The notes under the pieces were generated by a model. That model did not search any database, had not been told where the DNA came from, and saw nothing but the letters and a program-made list of their open reading frames with translations. Positions 41,153 through 52,283 of a stretch of DNA of 64,000 nt are shown here, in pieces. The translations under genes and the position numbers were made by a program. The stretch is from positions 62,001-126,000 of the forward strand of contig JAEWGO010000012.1 in NCBI GenBank assembly GCA_023388255.1. Reading direction: 5' to 3'. Within the stretch, counting starts at the first letter, position 1. Each line of letters opens with the position of its first letter. Origin of the DNA: Pseudomonadota bacterium. GTDB taxonomy: Bacteria; Pseudomonadota; Gammaproteobacteria; Xanthomonadales; Rhodanobacteraceae.

Positions 41153-42079
41153 TCAAAGTGCCATTTGGGTCGCCGGCGCTTCGATGCTCACGACGTTTTC
41201 GACCAAGGTCGGGCGCTTCTCCTGCGCGCGTACCAGACGTTCCATCGTGCGCAACGACTTGTCGCCAAGCTGCATCGCGGTATCGACCCAGATTTCGGTG
41301 ATCTGCATCAATTCCGCCAGCGTGACCTGACCACGGATGTCGCGAACGCGATTCATTGCGGCGCGCGCATGCGGAATGCGCTGGCTGCGACGGATCACTT
41401 CGTGCACGGCCTGCACGCCTTCGCCCTTCGGAACCAGCACGTCGACGACACCGAGGCGATGGAGTTCGTCGGTGGAGTAGATGGTTCCGTTCAACATCAT
41501 TTCCTCGGCGAAGCGCGGGCTCACGCGCTGACACAGGAACGAATAGGCGCCCATGCCCGGGAACAGGTCGAACAGCACCTCGGGCAGGCCCATGCCTACG
41601 CCACTTTCGGCAACAATGGTCTGGCAGGACAGCGCCGCCTCGAAGCCACCGCCGAGCGCATCGCCCTGCACCAGCGCGATCGTGTGCGCGTTGCGATTGA
41701 GGTGTGCATGGAAGCCATGCACGCCTTCCACGCATTGGCGCGCATAGGCGAGCAGGTGTTCGCGATTGCGCGCGCGGATCAGGCGGCAGAACAGGTCGAG
41801 ATCGCCGCCGAGGTTGAAGACATTCGCATCCGATGCGAGGACGACATGCGCCAAACCCGTATCGCTGTTGTTGGCGCGCAAGGTCAGGCGATCCGCCGTC
41901 CGCTTCTGGAACTCGCGGACTTCCTTTATGAGTTGTGGTGTGAAACAGGCGCGATAGCCGCTTGCGTGCGGAGTGCGCGAAGCATGCATGAAACACCAAT
42001 AGGCATTCGCCAATGAATCTTCATGCGTGCGGAGGAGGCGATAATCATTGTCACGATGCAACATTTCGACGGCGGTCAT
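41153..42079 (-). CDS. rpfF: RpfF: DSF (cis-2-unsaturated fatty acid) synthase, crotonase family
   Basis: 308-residue enoyl-CoA hydratase superfamily protein. The two catalytic glutamates known for X. campestris RpfF (E141, E161) correspond to E147 (GGGFEAAL) and E167 (GLPEVLF), with the same 20-residue spacing. NLGGDLDLF near 90 and LFPGMGAYSFLCQRVS also fit. RpfF acts as a thioesterase and dehydratase on 3-hydroxyacyl-ACP to release DSF signals. It converges on rpfC with a 40-base gap. Upstream, a divergent PilZ gene separates it from rpfB, so it must have its own promoter in 42080-42376. Confidence 0.93.
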   Translation of the reverse strand: MTAVEMLHRDNDYRLLRTHEDSLANAYWCFMHASRTPHASGYRACFTPQLIKEVREFQKRTADRLTLRANNSDTGLAHVVLASDANVFNLGGDLDLFCRLIRARNREHLLAYARQCVEGVHGFHAHLNRNAHTIALVQGDALGGGFEAALSCQTIVAESGVGMGLPEVLFDLFPGMGAYSFLCQRVSPRFAEEMMLNGTIYSTDELHRLGVVDVLVPKGEGVQAVHEVIRRSQRIPHARAAMNRVRDIRGQVTLAELMQITEIWVDTAMQLGDKSLRTMERLVRAQEKRPTLVENVVSIEAPATQMAL

Positions 42080-42376
42080 GGTTCAACCCTCAGGTTAGGA
42101 AACCGCTCGTCGATCGCTAGCCGAGCGGCAAACGCTCTGCACCCCTGTGCCCCCCGTAAAGGGACGATCCCGTTCAGTCTAGCGCAATCGACTCCGAATC
42201 TTGACAATTCGGCGCGCGTTCGATGGCGTATGCTGTCGCGTGATATCCGGCCGACGGAGCTGTGTTCAGGTCCGGCATCGATGGGCAAACTCGGGAAAAT
42301 CGCTTGCTTCCGCCGCAAAAATGGAGAACATGCGAACAGGGATCGTGGTTTTCAGGGGCAATTCTTGCGGGGGAGC
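42080..42376. promoter_or_regulatory. Divergent regulatory region of rpfF and the PilZ gene
   Basis: 297 bases hold no credible gene. TTGACA at 42201-42206 and TATGCT at 42229-42234 point toward the PilZ gene, but their 22-base spacing is too long. On the minus strand, TTGTCA (42207-42202) and TAGACT (42181-42176) point toward rpfF with a long 20-base spacer. Both promoters probably lie in this zone but neither is defined. Confidence 0.4.
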
Positions 42377-42724
42377 ATGACAATTCAGGGGAACAATGTC
42401 GGCTATCGTCCGGCGCGCATGCGCATACGTTCGGCCATCTTGATGAGCTGCGGGCACAACGCCTGGAGCAGCGAGATCGAGGATATTTCGGCGACCGGCG
42501 TGCTGGTCGTGAAGCCGGAAAACTGGAGCGGGGCGATTGGCGGAATCTATGTGCTCGACATGCTGATCGCCGACACGCTGGACATCCACGTGGAAGCGCG
42601 ACTGGCGCGTATTTCCGATACCTGCCTGGGTTTCGCCTATGCGCGCATTCCCGAGGACAAAGAGGCTCCGTTGTGGAACCTCCTGGGCGGTTACGCGGAC
42701 CGGCTCGAACCGTACTCGGCCTGA
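42377..42724 (+). CDS. PilZ-domain protein inside the rpf cluster
   Basis: 115 residues from ATG 42377, essentially one PilZ domain. The c-di-GMP-binding signature is present: an arginine cluster (RPARMRIR) followed by DISATG (D/NxSxxG). The following strands (GIYVLDMLIADTLDIHVEARLARI and CLGFAYARI) fit the barrel. GGGGGAG lies only about 2 bases before this ATG, which is too close, so ATG 42281 (147 residues) is possible. The gene lies between rpfF and rpfB in the opposite orientation, diverging from rpfF and converging on rpfB. A role as c-di-GMP receptor downstream of RpfG is inferred from context only. Confidence 0.78.
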   Translation: MTIQGNNVGYRPARMRIRSAILMSCGHNAWSSEIEDISATGVLVVKPENWSGAIGGIYVLDMLIADTLDIHVEARLARISDTCLGFAYARIPEDKEAPLWNLLGGYADRLEPYSA

Positions 42725-42748
42725 CCGTATTCGGCCCAGTTGGCGCGA

Positions 42749-44446
42749 TCAGGACGCCGGCTTTTGCGGTTGCGCCGCGGACTCGCGCAGTTCGCGCCGC
42801 AGGATCTTGCCGACGTTCGTCTTCGGCAGAGAATCGCGGAACTCGACGTAGCGCGGCAGCTTGTAGCCAGTCAGGTTCGCCTTGCAGTGCGCGCGGATCG
42901 CCTCTTCGGTAAGGGCGGGATCCTTCTTCACGATGACCAGCTTGACCGCTTCGCCGGACTTCTCGTCCGGCACGCCGACCGCGGCGACTTCGAGTACGCC
43001 CGGCATCTGCGCCACCACGTCCTCGACCTCGTTCGGATACACGTTGAAGCCGGACACGAGAATCATGTCCTTCTTGCGATCCACGATGTAGACGTAGCCG
43101 GTCGCCTCGATGCGCGCGATGTCGCCGGTACGCAGCCAGCCGTCCGGCGACAGTACCTGGGCAGTATCCTCCGGTCGGTTCCAGTAGCCCTTCATGACCT
43201 GCGGGCCGCGCACGCACAGTTCGCCGACCTCGCCGATCGGCAGTACGTTGCCGTTGTCGTCCTGCACCACAACGTCGGTCGACGGCACCGGCAGGCCGAT
43301 CGATCCGTTGTATTCGGGAATGTCGAGCGGGTTGATGCACGCAGCCGGGCTGGTTTCTGTCAGGCCATAGGCCTCGGCCAGCGTGCTTCCGGTGACCTTC
43401 TTCCAGCGTTCGGCGACCGCGCGCTGCACGGCCATGCCGCCGCCAAGGGTCAGGTGCAACTGCGAGAAATCCACTTGGTCGAAACCCGGCGTGTTCAGCA
43501 GTCCTGCGAACAGCGTGTTGACGCCGGTCAGTGCAGTGAAGCGTGCCTTGCGGATATCGCGCACGAAGCCGGGCATGTCGCGCGGATTGGTGATCAGGTG
43601 ATTGAAGCCACCGACGCGCGCGAACGTGAGGAAGTTCGCCGTCAACGCGAAGATGTGGTACAGCGGCAGCGCGGTGATGACGACTTCCTCGCCCTCGCGC
43701 ATATTCGGGCTGATCCAGGCGTAGGCCTGCATCATGTTCGCGACCATGTTGCGATGGGTCAGCATGGCGCCCTTGGCGACACCGGTCGTACCGCCGGTGT
43801 ACTGCAGGAAGGCGATATCGTCGGGACCGACATCGACCTTGCCGAGCTTCGAGCGCGTACCGCGGCCAAGCGCTTCGTTGAAGCGGATCGCGTTCGGGAT
43901 CGAATACGGCGGCACCATCTTCTTCACGTGTCGCACGACGAAGTTCGTGATCGCGGACTTCGGAAAACCGAGCAGGTCGCCGACGCCGGTGCAGACCACA
44001 TGCTTGCATGACGTCTCGCCGATCACCTCGGCGACCGTGTGCGCGAAGTTGTCGAGCACCACGATCGCGCTCGCGCCGGAATCGACGAGCTGGTGCTGCA
44101 ACTCGCGCGGCGTGTACATCGGGTTGACGTTGACGACGGTCAGGCCGGCACGCAGTACGGCCATGATCGCGATCGGATACTGCAGCACGTTCGGCATCAT
44201 CAGCGCGACTCGATCGCCCTTCGCCAGCTTCAGGTCGTTGACGAGGAAGGCCGCGAACGTCTCGCTGAGCCGGTCGAGATCGCCATAGGTGATGCTGCGG
44301 CCCATGTTCGTGAACGCCGGGCGGTGCCGGAAGCGGTCGCAACTTTCCTCGAGCAGCGCAGCGACGGAGCGGTAGTGATCGGGATCGATCTGCGCGGGAA
44401 CGCCCTTGGGATAGTTCGCCAGCCAGGGCCGCTCGTCGATGGTCAT
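42749..44446 (-). CDS. rpfB: RpfB: long-chain fatty acyl-CoA ligase
   Basis: 565 residues of the AMP-forming ligase family, close to FadD. Motifs: ATP-binding YTGGTTGVAKGAM, AYGLTETSP, GWLRTGDIARI and the C-terminal KTNVGKILRRELR with the catalytic lysine. It activates free fatty acids to CoA thioesters; in Xanthomonas RpfB is reported to turn over DSF-type acids as well as feed fatty-acid metabolism. The start at 44446 follows GGGGGAGAAAGC. Position next to rpfF and aconitase supports the name rpfB rather than a generic fadD. Confidence 0.92.
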   Translation of the reverse strand: MTIDERPWLANYPKGVPAQIDPDHYRSVAALLEESCDRFRHRPAFTNMGRSITYGDLDRLSETFAAFLVNDLKLAKGDRVALMMPNVLQYPIAIMAVLRAGLTVVNVNPMYTPRELQHQLVDSGASAIVVLDNFAHTVAEVIGETSCKHVVCTGVGDLLGFPKSAITNFVVRHVKKMVPPYSIPNAIRFNEALGRGTRSKLGKVDVGPDDIAFLQYTGGTTGVAKGAMLTHRNMVANMMQAYAWISPNMREGEEVVITALPLYHIFALTANFLTFARVGGFNHLITNPRDMPGFVRDIRKARFTALTGVNTLFAGLLNTPGFDQVDFSQLHLTLGGGMAVQRAVAERWKKVTGSTLAEAYGLTETSPAACINPLDIPEYNGSIGLPVPSTDVVVQDDNGNVLPIGEVGELCVRGPQVMKGYWNRPEDTAQVLSPDGWLRTGDIARIEATGYVYIVDRKKDMILVSGFNVYPNEVEDVVAQMPGVLEVAAVGVPDEKSGEAVKLVIVKKDPALTEEAIRAHCKANLTGYKLPRYVEFRDSLPKTNVGKILRRELRESAAQPQKPAS

Positions 44447-44593
44447 GCTTTCTCCCCCATAATGGATAGCCCGCGACGTACCGAATGTCGCGGTTCGGTG
44501 ACTGTGCAGGGTGCGTCTTGATTGCAGCACAAGGCCCGAACCAGCAGCAAGCCGCATTGCAGCGTCGCAACGCCATGTTTGGAGGCATCCCTG

Positions 44594-45016
44594 ATGCGTT
44601 TGCTGATTTCCCTCGTGCTGGTTTGCATGATCGCCGCGTGCGCGCGCGTACCGGATGCCGATGCCATCCGCGCGACGATTGGCGCGATGGCCGCCGCGGC
44701 GGAAGCCAGGCGCAGCGGCGACGTACTCGACCATATCGCCGCCGACTTCACCGGCAACGGCGGCGAGTTCGATCGCGCCGGACTCGAACGCATGCTGCGC
44801 CTGCGGCTGCTAGGAGGGCATGACATCGGCGTGTCGCTCGATTCGATCGACGTGGATGTCGATGGCGATCGTGCCATTGCGCGGTTCACGATGACGGTGA
44901 CCGACGATTCGGGGCGCTGGATTCCGGACCGCCGCGCCACGCTCGACGTGACGACCGGCTGGCGGCGCGAAGGGCACGAGTGGCTTTGCTACAACGCGGG
45001 TTGGAAACAGGGCTGA
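44594..45016 (+). CDS. Small NTF2-like lipoprotein
   Basis: 140 residues. The signal peptide ends in a lipobox (MIAAC, Cys16). The mature part (ATIGAMAAAAEARRSGDVLDHIAADF, then DSIDVDVDGDRAIARFTMTV and a closing EWLCYNAGW) follows the alpha-beta pattern of NTF2/SnoaL-like folds, in which an N-terminal helix pair packs on a curved sheet. GGAGG lies 8 bases before ATG 44594. It is divergent from rpfB and convergent with acnA. No function is known; it is probably anchored in the outer membrane. Confidence 0.75.
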   Translation: MRLLISLVLVCMIAACARVPDADAIRATIGAMAAAAEARRSGDVLDHIAADFTGNGGEFDRAGLERMLRLRLLGGHDIGVSLDSIDVDVDGDRAIARFTMTVTDDSGRWIPDRRATLDVTTGWRREGHEWLCYNAGWKQG

Positions 45017-45175
45017 TACCGCATACTTCGAAGCATCATCGCCATTCGCACCGGCGTTGGCGGAATCCCGATGAATCCGGTGCATGGCCGGACGGACGAC
45101 GTTCCGTCGACCGGAGCATGCGGCGAAGTCCGAATGGAAGTGTGTTCCAGCATGCCAAGTGACGTTGCCGGGACG

Positions 45176-45199
45176 CGAAAACAGCGCGGTTTCCCGCGC
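45176..45199 (-). terminator. Intrinsic terminator of acnA
   Basis: On the minus strand, GCGCGG-GAAA-CCGCGC forms a hairpin with a stable tetraloop and is followed by TGTTTTC. It lies about 35 bases beyond the acnA stop. Confidence 0.65.
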
Positions 45200-45233
45200 C
45201 GTTCCGCTTTCCGTCAGATGACGATGGGTGTTG

Positions 45234-47984
<2,751 letters not shown>

Positions 47985-48179
47985 GGCGTGGCTCCTGTGG
48001 CTGGACGAATGGCTGTGGAGGGACGGTCCGCAACCGTCCGCGAGTTGCGGGCATGGCGTGGGCGTTGCCTTCACGAATGCGGTGCAACCGAAGCGGGCAT
48101 TATCCGCCTGCTGCATCGCAATGGCGTGACCGGGCCGTAGCAGGGAGATATGCCGCCTTGAGTATGAATCTCAAGGTAC

Positions 48180-48192
48180 GTATCATTGATAC
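48180..48192. promoter_or_regulatory. Candidate operator of the VapBC pair
   Basis: GTATCATTGATAC is a perfect 6-bp inverted repeat around a central T, 20 bases before the antitoxin ATG, in an AT-rich stretch. VapB-type antitoxins bind such palindromes over their own promoter, so this is the likely autoregulatory site. Confidence 0.55.
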
Positions 48193-48212
48193 ATACTTTT
48201 CGAGACTGAGCG

Positions 48213-48458
48213 ATGGAAGCCACCGTTGCCGAACGCGGGCAGATCACGTTGCCGAAGGCCGTGCGCGATGCGCTCGGGCTGGTCAAGGGCAGTACGTTGA
48301 AAGTGGAGCTCGACGGCAGCCGCATCATCCTTCGCAAGAACGTGGACGATGCGATTTCGCGCGCGCGCGGCCGCTTCAAGCTCGACGGTTTCGAGTCCAC
48401 CGACGAAGCGTTGCGCGCGATTCGCGGCCGCGCGCCCGGCGATCCGCTGGATCGCTGA
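48213..48458 (+). CDS. vapB: VapB-like antitoxin, AbrB/SpoVT domain
   Basis: 81 residues. The N-terminal swapped-hairpin DNA-binding domain is clear (ATVAERGQITLPKAVRDALGLVKG, then STLKVELDGSRIILRK). The C-terminal arginine-rich stretch (ISRARGRFKLDGFESTDEALRAIRG) would wrap the toxin. It is followed after 5 bases by the PIN-domain gene, the standard type II arrangement in which the antitoxin neutralises the toxin and represses the operon. Confidence 0.88.
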   Translation: MEATVAERGQITLPKAVRDALGLVKGSTLKVELDGSRIILRKNVDDAISRARGRFKLDGFESTDEALRAIRGRAPGDPLDR

Positions 48459-48463
48459 AAAGC

Positions 48464-48865
48464 GTGATCGCGATCGACACCTCCGTCCTCGTCGACCTGC
48501 TCGCCGATGGTCCGCAGGCGGACGCGGCGGAAGCCTGCCTGCGCCAATGCCTCGGCGCGGGGCCGGTGGTCGTCTGCGAAGTCGTCGTCGCGGAAGTCTG
48601 CAGCGCGCTGCGCGATGGCGCCGAAGCGTTGACCGTGCTCGAGGAAATGAGCCTGCGCTTCAGTCCGCTCGAATCGAAGTCGGCGCTGCGCGCGGGCGAG
48701 ATGCAGCGGCGCCATCGCCAGCGCGCCGGCGAACGTTCCCGCGCGGTGCCGGATTTCCTGATCGGCGCGCATGCGCTGCTTCAATGCAGCGGCCTGATCA
48801 CCCGCGACCAGGATTTCTATCGCCAGTATTTCAAGGGCCTGAAATTGTTCGTGCCGACTGTTTGA
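48464..48865 (+). CDS. vapC: VapC-like PIN-domain ribonuclease toxin
   Basis: 133 residues. The PIN-domain acidic residues are visible: D5 in IAIDTSVLVDLL, E in VVVAEVCSAL, D in VPDFLIGAHAL and D in LITRDQDFYRQYF. These bind Mg2+ for RNA cleavage; VapC toxins usually cut initiator tRNA or rRNA. The GTG start at 48464 is the only reasonable one. All catalytic acids are present, so the toxin should be active. The pair lies between acnA and acnB. Confidence 0.88.
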   Translation: MIAIDTSVLVDLLADGPQADAAEACLRQCLGAGPVVVCEVVVAEVCSALRDGAEALTVLEEMSLRFSPLESKSALRAGEMQRRHRQRAGERSRAVPDFLIGAHALLQCSGLITRDQDFYRQYFKGLKLFVPTV

Positions 48866-48880
48866 GCAAACCAACCATTC

Positions 48881-48963
48881 TCGTCATCCCGGCGAAGGCC
48901 GGGATCCACCTTGCTCTTGTGAGCAGAAATCAAAATGGATTCCGGCCTTCGCCGGAATGACGG
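48881..48963. repeat. REP-like inverted doublet
   Basis: Two 28-base arms (48881-48908 and 48936-48963) are inverted copies, 25 of 28 identical, around a 27-base spacer. Each arm folds by itself into an 8-bp stem with a GAAG loop (ATCCCGGC-GAAG-GCCGGGAT in the first). Two of the three differences are paired changes that preserve the stem (C-G replaced by T-A). The CGTCAT-CCGGC core is a sequence I recall in intergenic repeats of Xanthomonadales. The second arm ends 35 bases before the acnB start. Confidence 0.85.
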
Positions 48964-48998
48964 CTACAAGCGATCTTGTCCAATCTCCGGAGTTCTCC

Positions 48999-51584
48999 AT
49001 GCTCGAAGCCTACCGCCAACACGTTGCCGAACGCGCCGCGCTCGGCGTCCCGCCGCTGCCGCTGACGGCGCAGCAAACCGCCGACGTCATCGAACTGCTG
49101 AAGGCGCCGCCTGCGGGCGAGGAGGTCTTCCTGCTCGACCTGATCACGAACCGCGTGCCGGCCGGCGTCGATGACGCGGCCAAGGTCAAGGCGTCCTACC
49201 TCGCGGCCATCGCGTTCGGCACCGAGAAGTGCGCGCTGGTTTCGCGCGAACGCGCGACCGAGCTGCTCGGCACGATGCTCGGCGGCTACAACGTGCATCC
49301 ACTGGTCGAATTGCTCGACGACGCCAGCGTTGGCGCAGTTGCGGCGAATGCGCTGAAGAACACGTTGCTGGTATTCGACGCGTTCCACGACGTGCAGGAA
49401 AAGGCCGCCAAGGGCAACGCGAATGCGCAGGCCGTGCTGCAGAGCTGGGCCGATGCCGAGTGGTTCACGAGTCGCCCCGAAGTGCCGCCGAGTTTGACCG
49501 TCACCGTGTTCAAGGTGACCGGCGAAACGAATACCGACGACCTCTCGCCAGCGCCCGACGCGACCACCCGCCCGGACATCCCGCTGCACGCGCTGGCGAT
49601 GCTGAAGAACAAGCGCGATGGCATCGAACCGGAGGAAGACGGCAAGCGCGGCCCGGTCAAGTTCATCGAATCGCTGAAGCAGAAAGGCCATCTCGTCGCC
49701 TACGTCGGCGACGTCGTCGGCACCGGATCGAGCCGCAAGTCCGCGACCAACTCGGTGCTGTGGTTCACCGGTGAAGACATCCCGTTCATCCCGAACAAGC
49801 GTTTCGGCGGCGTCTGCCTCGGTAGCAAGATCGCGCCAATCTTCTACAACACGATGGAGGACGCCGGCGCGTTGCCGATCGAACTCGATGTGTCGCAGAT
49901 GAACATGGGCGACGTGGTCGAGCTGCGTCCGTACGACGGCAAGGCGCTGAAGGACGGCAAGGTCATCGCCGAGTTCCAGGTCAAGTCCGACGTGCTGTTC
50001 GATGAAGTGCGCGCCGGCGGCCGCATTCCGCTGATCGTCGGTCGTGGCCTGACCGCGAAGGCGCGCGAGGCGCTCGGTCTTGCGCCGTCGACGCTGTTCC
50101 GCCTGCCGCAGAATCCGGTCGACAGCGGCAAGGGCTACACGCTGGCGCAGAAGATGGTTGGCCGCGCCTGTGGCCTGTCGGAAGGCAAGGGCATTCGTCC
50201 GGGCACGTATTGCGAGCCGAAGATGACTTCGGTCGGTTCGCAGGACACCACCGGGCCAATGACGCGCGATGAGCTGAAGGACCTCGCCTGTCTCGGCTTC
50301 TCGGCCGATCTCGTCATGCAGTCGTTCTGCCACACCGCGGCGTATCCAAAACCGGTCGACGTCAAGACGCACCACACGTTGCCCGACTTCATCTCGACGC
50401 GCGGCGGCATCGCGCTGCGTCCGGGCGACGGCATCATCCACTCGTGGCTCAACCGCATGCTGTTGCCGGATACGGTCGGCACCGGCGGCGACTCGCACAC
50501 GCGCTTCCCGATTGGTATTTCGTTCCCGGCCGGCTCCGGTCTCGTGGCCTTCGCGGCGGCGACCGGCGTGATGCCGCTCGACATGCCCGAATCCGTGCTG
50601 GTGCGCTTCAAGGGCACGATGCAGCCCGGCGTCACCTTGCGCGACCTCGTCCACGCGATTCCGCTGTACGCGATCAAGGCCGGTCTGCTGACGGTCGAGA
50701 AGAAGGGCAAGAAGAACGCGTTCTCCGGCCGCATCCTCGAAATCGAAGGCCTGCCGGATCTGAAGATCGAGCAGGCATTCGAGCTGGCCGACGCGTCGGC
50801 CGAGCGCTCTGCGGCTGGCTGCACGGTGCGCCTGAACAAGGAGCCGATCATCGAATACATCACCAGCAACATCACGCTGCTGAAGTGGATGATCGCGCAG
50901 GGCTATCAGGATGCGCGCTCGCTCGCCCGTCGCATCAAGAAGATGGAAGCGTGGCTGGCCGATCCGCAGTTGCTGCAGCCGGATGCCGATGCCGAATACG
51001 CAGAAGTCATCGAGATCGACCTCGACCAGATCGTCGAGCCGATCGTGTGCTGCCCGAACGATCCGGACGATGCGAAGACGTTGTCCGACGTCGCGAATGC
51101 GAAGATCGACGAAGTGTTCATCGGTTCGTGCATGACGAACATCGGCCACTTCCGTGCGGCGGCGAAGCTGCTCGAAGGCCAGCGCGACATTCCGACCCGC
51201 CTGTGGGTCGCGCCGCCGACCAAGATGGATGCCGCGGAACTCACCAATGAAGGCCACTACGGCACCTTCGGCAGCGCTGGCGCGCGCATGGAAATGCCGG
51301 GCTGTTCGCTGTGCATGGGCAACCAGGCGCAGATCCGCGAGGGTGCGACGGCGATGTCGACGTCGACGCGCAACTTCCCGAACCGTCTCGGCCGCAACAC
51401 CAATGTGTACCTCGGCTCGGCCGAACTCGCGGCGATCTGCTCGCGGCTCGGCCGCATCCCGACGCGCGAGGAATACCTCGCCGATATCGGCGTGATCAAC
51501 CGGAACGGCGACACGATCTATCGCTACATGAACTTCGACCAGATCGCCGAGTACAAGGACGTTGCCGACGGCGTTGCGGCGTGA
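48999..51584 (+). CDS. acnB: Aconitate hydratase B
   Basis: 861 residues, the usual AcnB length (865 in E. coli). It has an N-terminal HEAT-like domain (LEAYRQHVAERAALG onward), a swivel domain and an iron-sulfur core whose cysteines include GSCMTNIGHFRA and the MPGCSLCMGNQ motif. It is the main TCA-cycle aconitase in many gammaproteobacteria. ATG 48999 has CGGAG 7 bases upstream. A REP-like repeat lies just before the ribosome site and an intrinsic terminator follows the stop. Confidence 0.97.
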   Translation: MLEAYRQHVAERAALGVPPLPLTAQQTADVIELLKAPPAGEEVFLLDLITNRVPAGVDDAAKVKASYLAAIAFGTEKCALVSRERATELLGTMLGGYNVHPLVELLDDASVGAVAANALKNTLLVFDAFHDVQEKAAKGNANAQAVLQSWADAEWFTSRPEVPPSLTVTVFKVTGETNTDDLSPAPDATTRPDIPLHALAMLKNKRDGIEPEEDGKRGPVKFIESLKQKGHLVAYVGDVVGTGSSRKSATNSVLWFTGEDIPFIPNKRFGGVCLGSKIAPIFYNTMEDAGALPIELDVSQMNMGDVVELRPYDGKALKDGKVIAEFQVKSDVLFDEVRAGGRIPLIVGRGLTAKAREALGLAPSTLFRLPQNPVDSGKGYTLAQKMVGRACGLSEGKGIRPGTYCEPKMTSVGSQDTTGPMTRDELKDLACLGFSADLVMQSFCHTAAYPKPVDVKTHHTLPDFISTRGGIALRPGDGIIHSWLNRMLLPDTVGTGGDSHTRFPIGISFPAGSGLVAFAAATGVMPLDMPESVLVRFKGTMQPGVTLRDLVHAIPLYAIKAGLLTVEKKGKKNAFSGRILEIEGLPDLKIEQAFELADASAERSAAGCTVRLNKEPIIEYITSNITLLKWMIAQGYQDARSLARRIKKMEAWLADPQLLQPDADAEYAEVIEIDLDQIVEPIVCCPNDPDDAKTLSDVANAKIDEVFIGSCMTNIGHFRAAAKLLEGQRDIPTRLWVAPPTKMDAAELTNEGHYGTFGSAGARMEMPGCSLCMGNQAQIREGATAMSTSTRNFPNRLGRNTNVYLGSAELAAICSRLGRIPTREEYLADIGVINRNGDTIYRYMNFDQIAEYKDVADGVAA

Positions 51585-51613
51585 TAGTTGGTGGAATGAT
51601 CCGATGAAAGACG

Positions 51614-51648
51614 ACGGCCCGGGACGAACTCCCGGGCCGTTTGCTTTT
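51614..51648. terminator. Terminator between convergent acnB and hflD
   Basis: An 11-bp perfect stem (ACGGCCCGGGA with TCCCGGGCCGT) and a 5-nt loop is followed by TTGCTTTT. It begins 30 bases after acnB and can act for acnB; hflD ends 12 bases beyond it. Confidence 0.88.
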
Positions 51649-51659
51649 CGCGTCCGGAT

Positions 51660-52283
51660 TCAGCCGTTGTCGAGCGTGCTGCGTGCGAGCAAGCCGCGCG
51701 CGAGCATCGCGTACTCGCGTCGGCGCACCAGCAGGCGCAACTGACTGCCGCCGACCTGCCGCCACAGCACTGCGGCACGCACGCCGGCGAGCAGCAGCGC
51801 GCGGATCTGCTCGACCTTCTGCATATCGGCCAGATGCAACGGATTGCCATGCACGATCACGCGCGGCCGCAGCTGCGACAAGGTCGCGACATACAGTTCA
51901 GCCAATCGCGCCTGCACGGTCGCGTGCGCGATGCCGAAATGATCGACCTGACGCTGGATGCGCTCGATGCCGCTGCGCAGCTCGCCGAGCATGCGCGGGT
52001 TGCGCGCCAGCCGGCGTTGCAGGCGCAGCACGCCGAGGACAAGGCGGGTGAGGGCTACGTCGCGTTCGCGACCATCGAACTGGGTCAACAGGCTTTCCAG
52101 TCCGAGGCGTATCCCGGGGAGGCCGCCAAACACCTCGCCGACGCTGTCGGCGTCGATGCGGAACACGCTGGCGAGGCTGGCTTCGGCGCTCGCCGCGTCT
52201 GCGCGGCCATTGGTGGCCACGTCGCGGACGAGACGGCAGGCCTGCAGCACGCCGGCGAGGGCGATGACGCGCGACTCACGCAT
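51660..52283 (-). CDS. hflD: HflD homologue (YcfC family)
   Basis: 207 residues, near E. coli HflD (213). The all-helical protein shows VIALAGVLQACRLVRDVATNG at the start and LLLAGVRAAVLWRQVGGSQLRLLVRR at the end, both typical. HflD is a peripheral membrane protein that binds phage lambda CII in E. coli; its normal role is unclear. The start at 52283 is 8 bases inside the end of mnmA, giving a coupled nudJ-mnmA-hflD operon as in E. coli. Confidence 0.92.
   Translation of the reverse strand: MRESRVIALAGVLQACRLVRDVATNGRADAASAEASLASVFRIDADSVGEVFGGLPGIRLGLESLLTQFDGRERDVALTRLVLGVLRLQRRLARNPRMLGELRSGIERIQRQVDHFGIAHATVQARLAELYVATLSQLRPRVIVHGNPLHLADMQKVEQIRALLLAGVRAAVLWRQVGGSQLRLLVRRREYAMLARGLLARSTLDNG

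Noticed and set aside
42281..42376. Longer start for the PilZ protein at ATG 42281
   Set aside because: The added 32 residues look non-conserved and lack a ribosome site; kept only as an alternative because the spacing before 42377 is poor.
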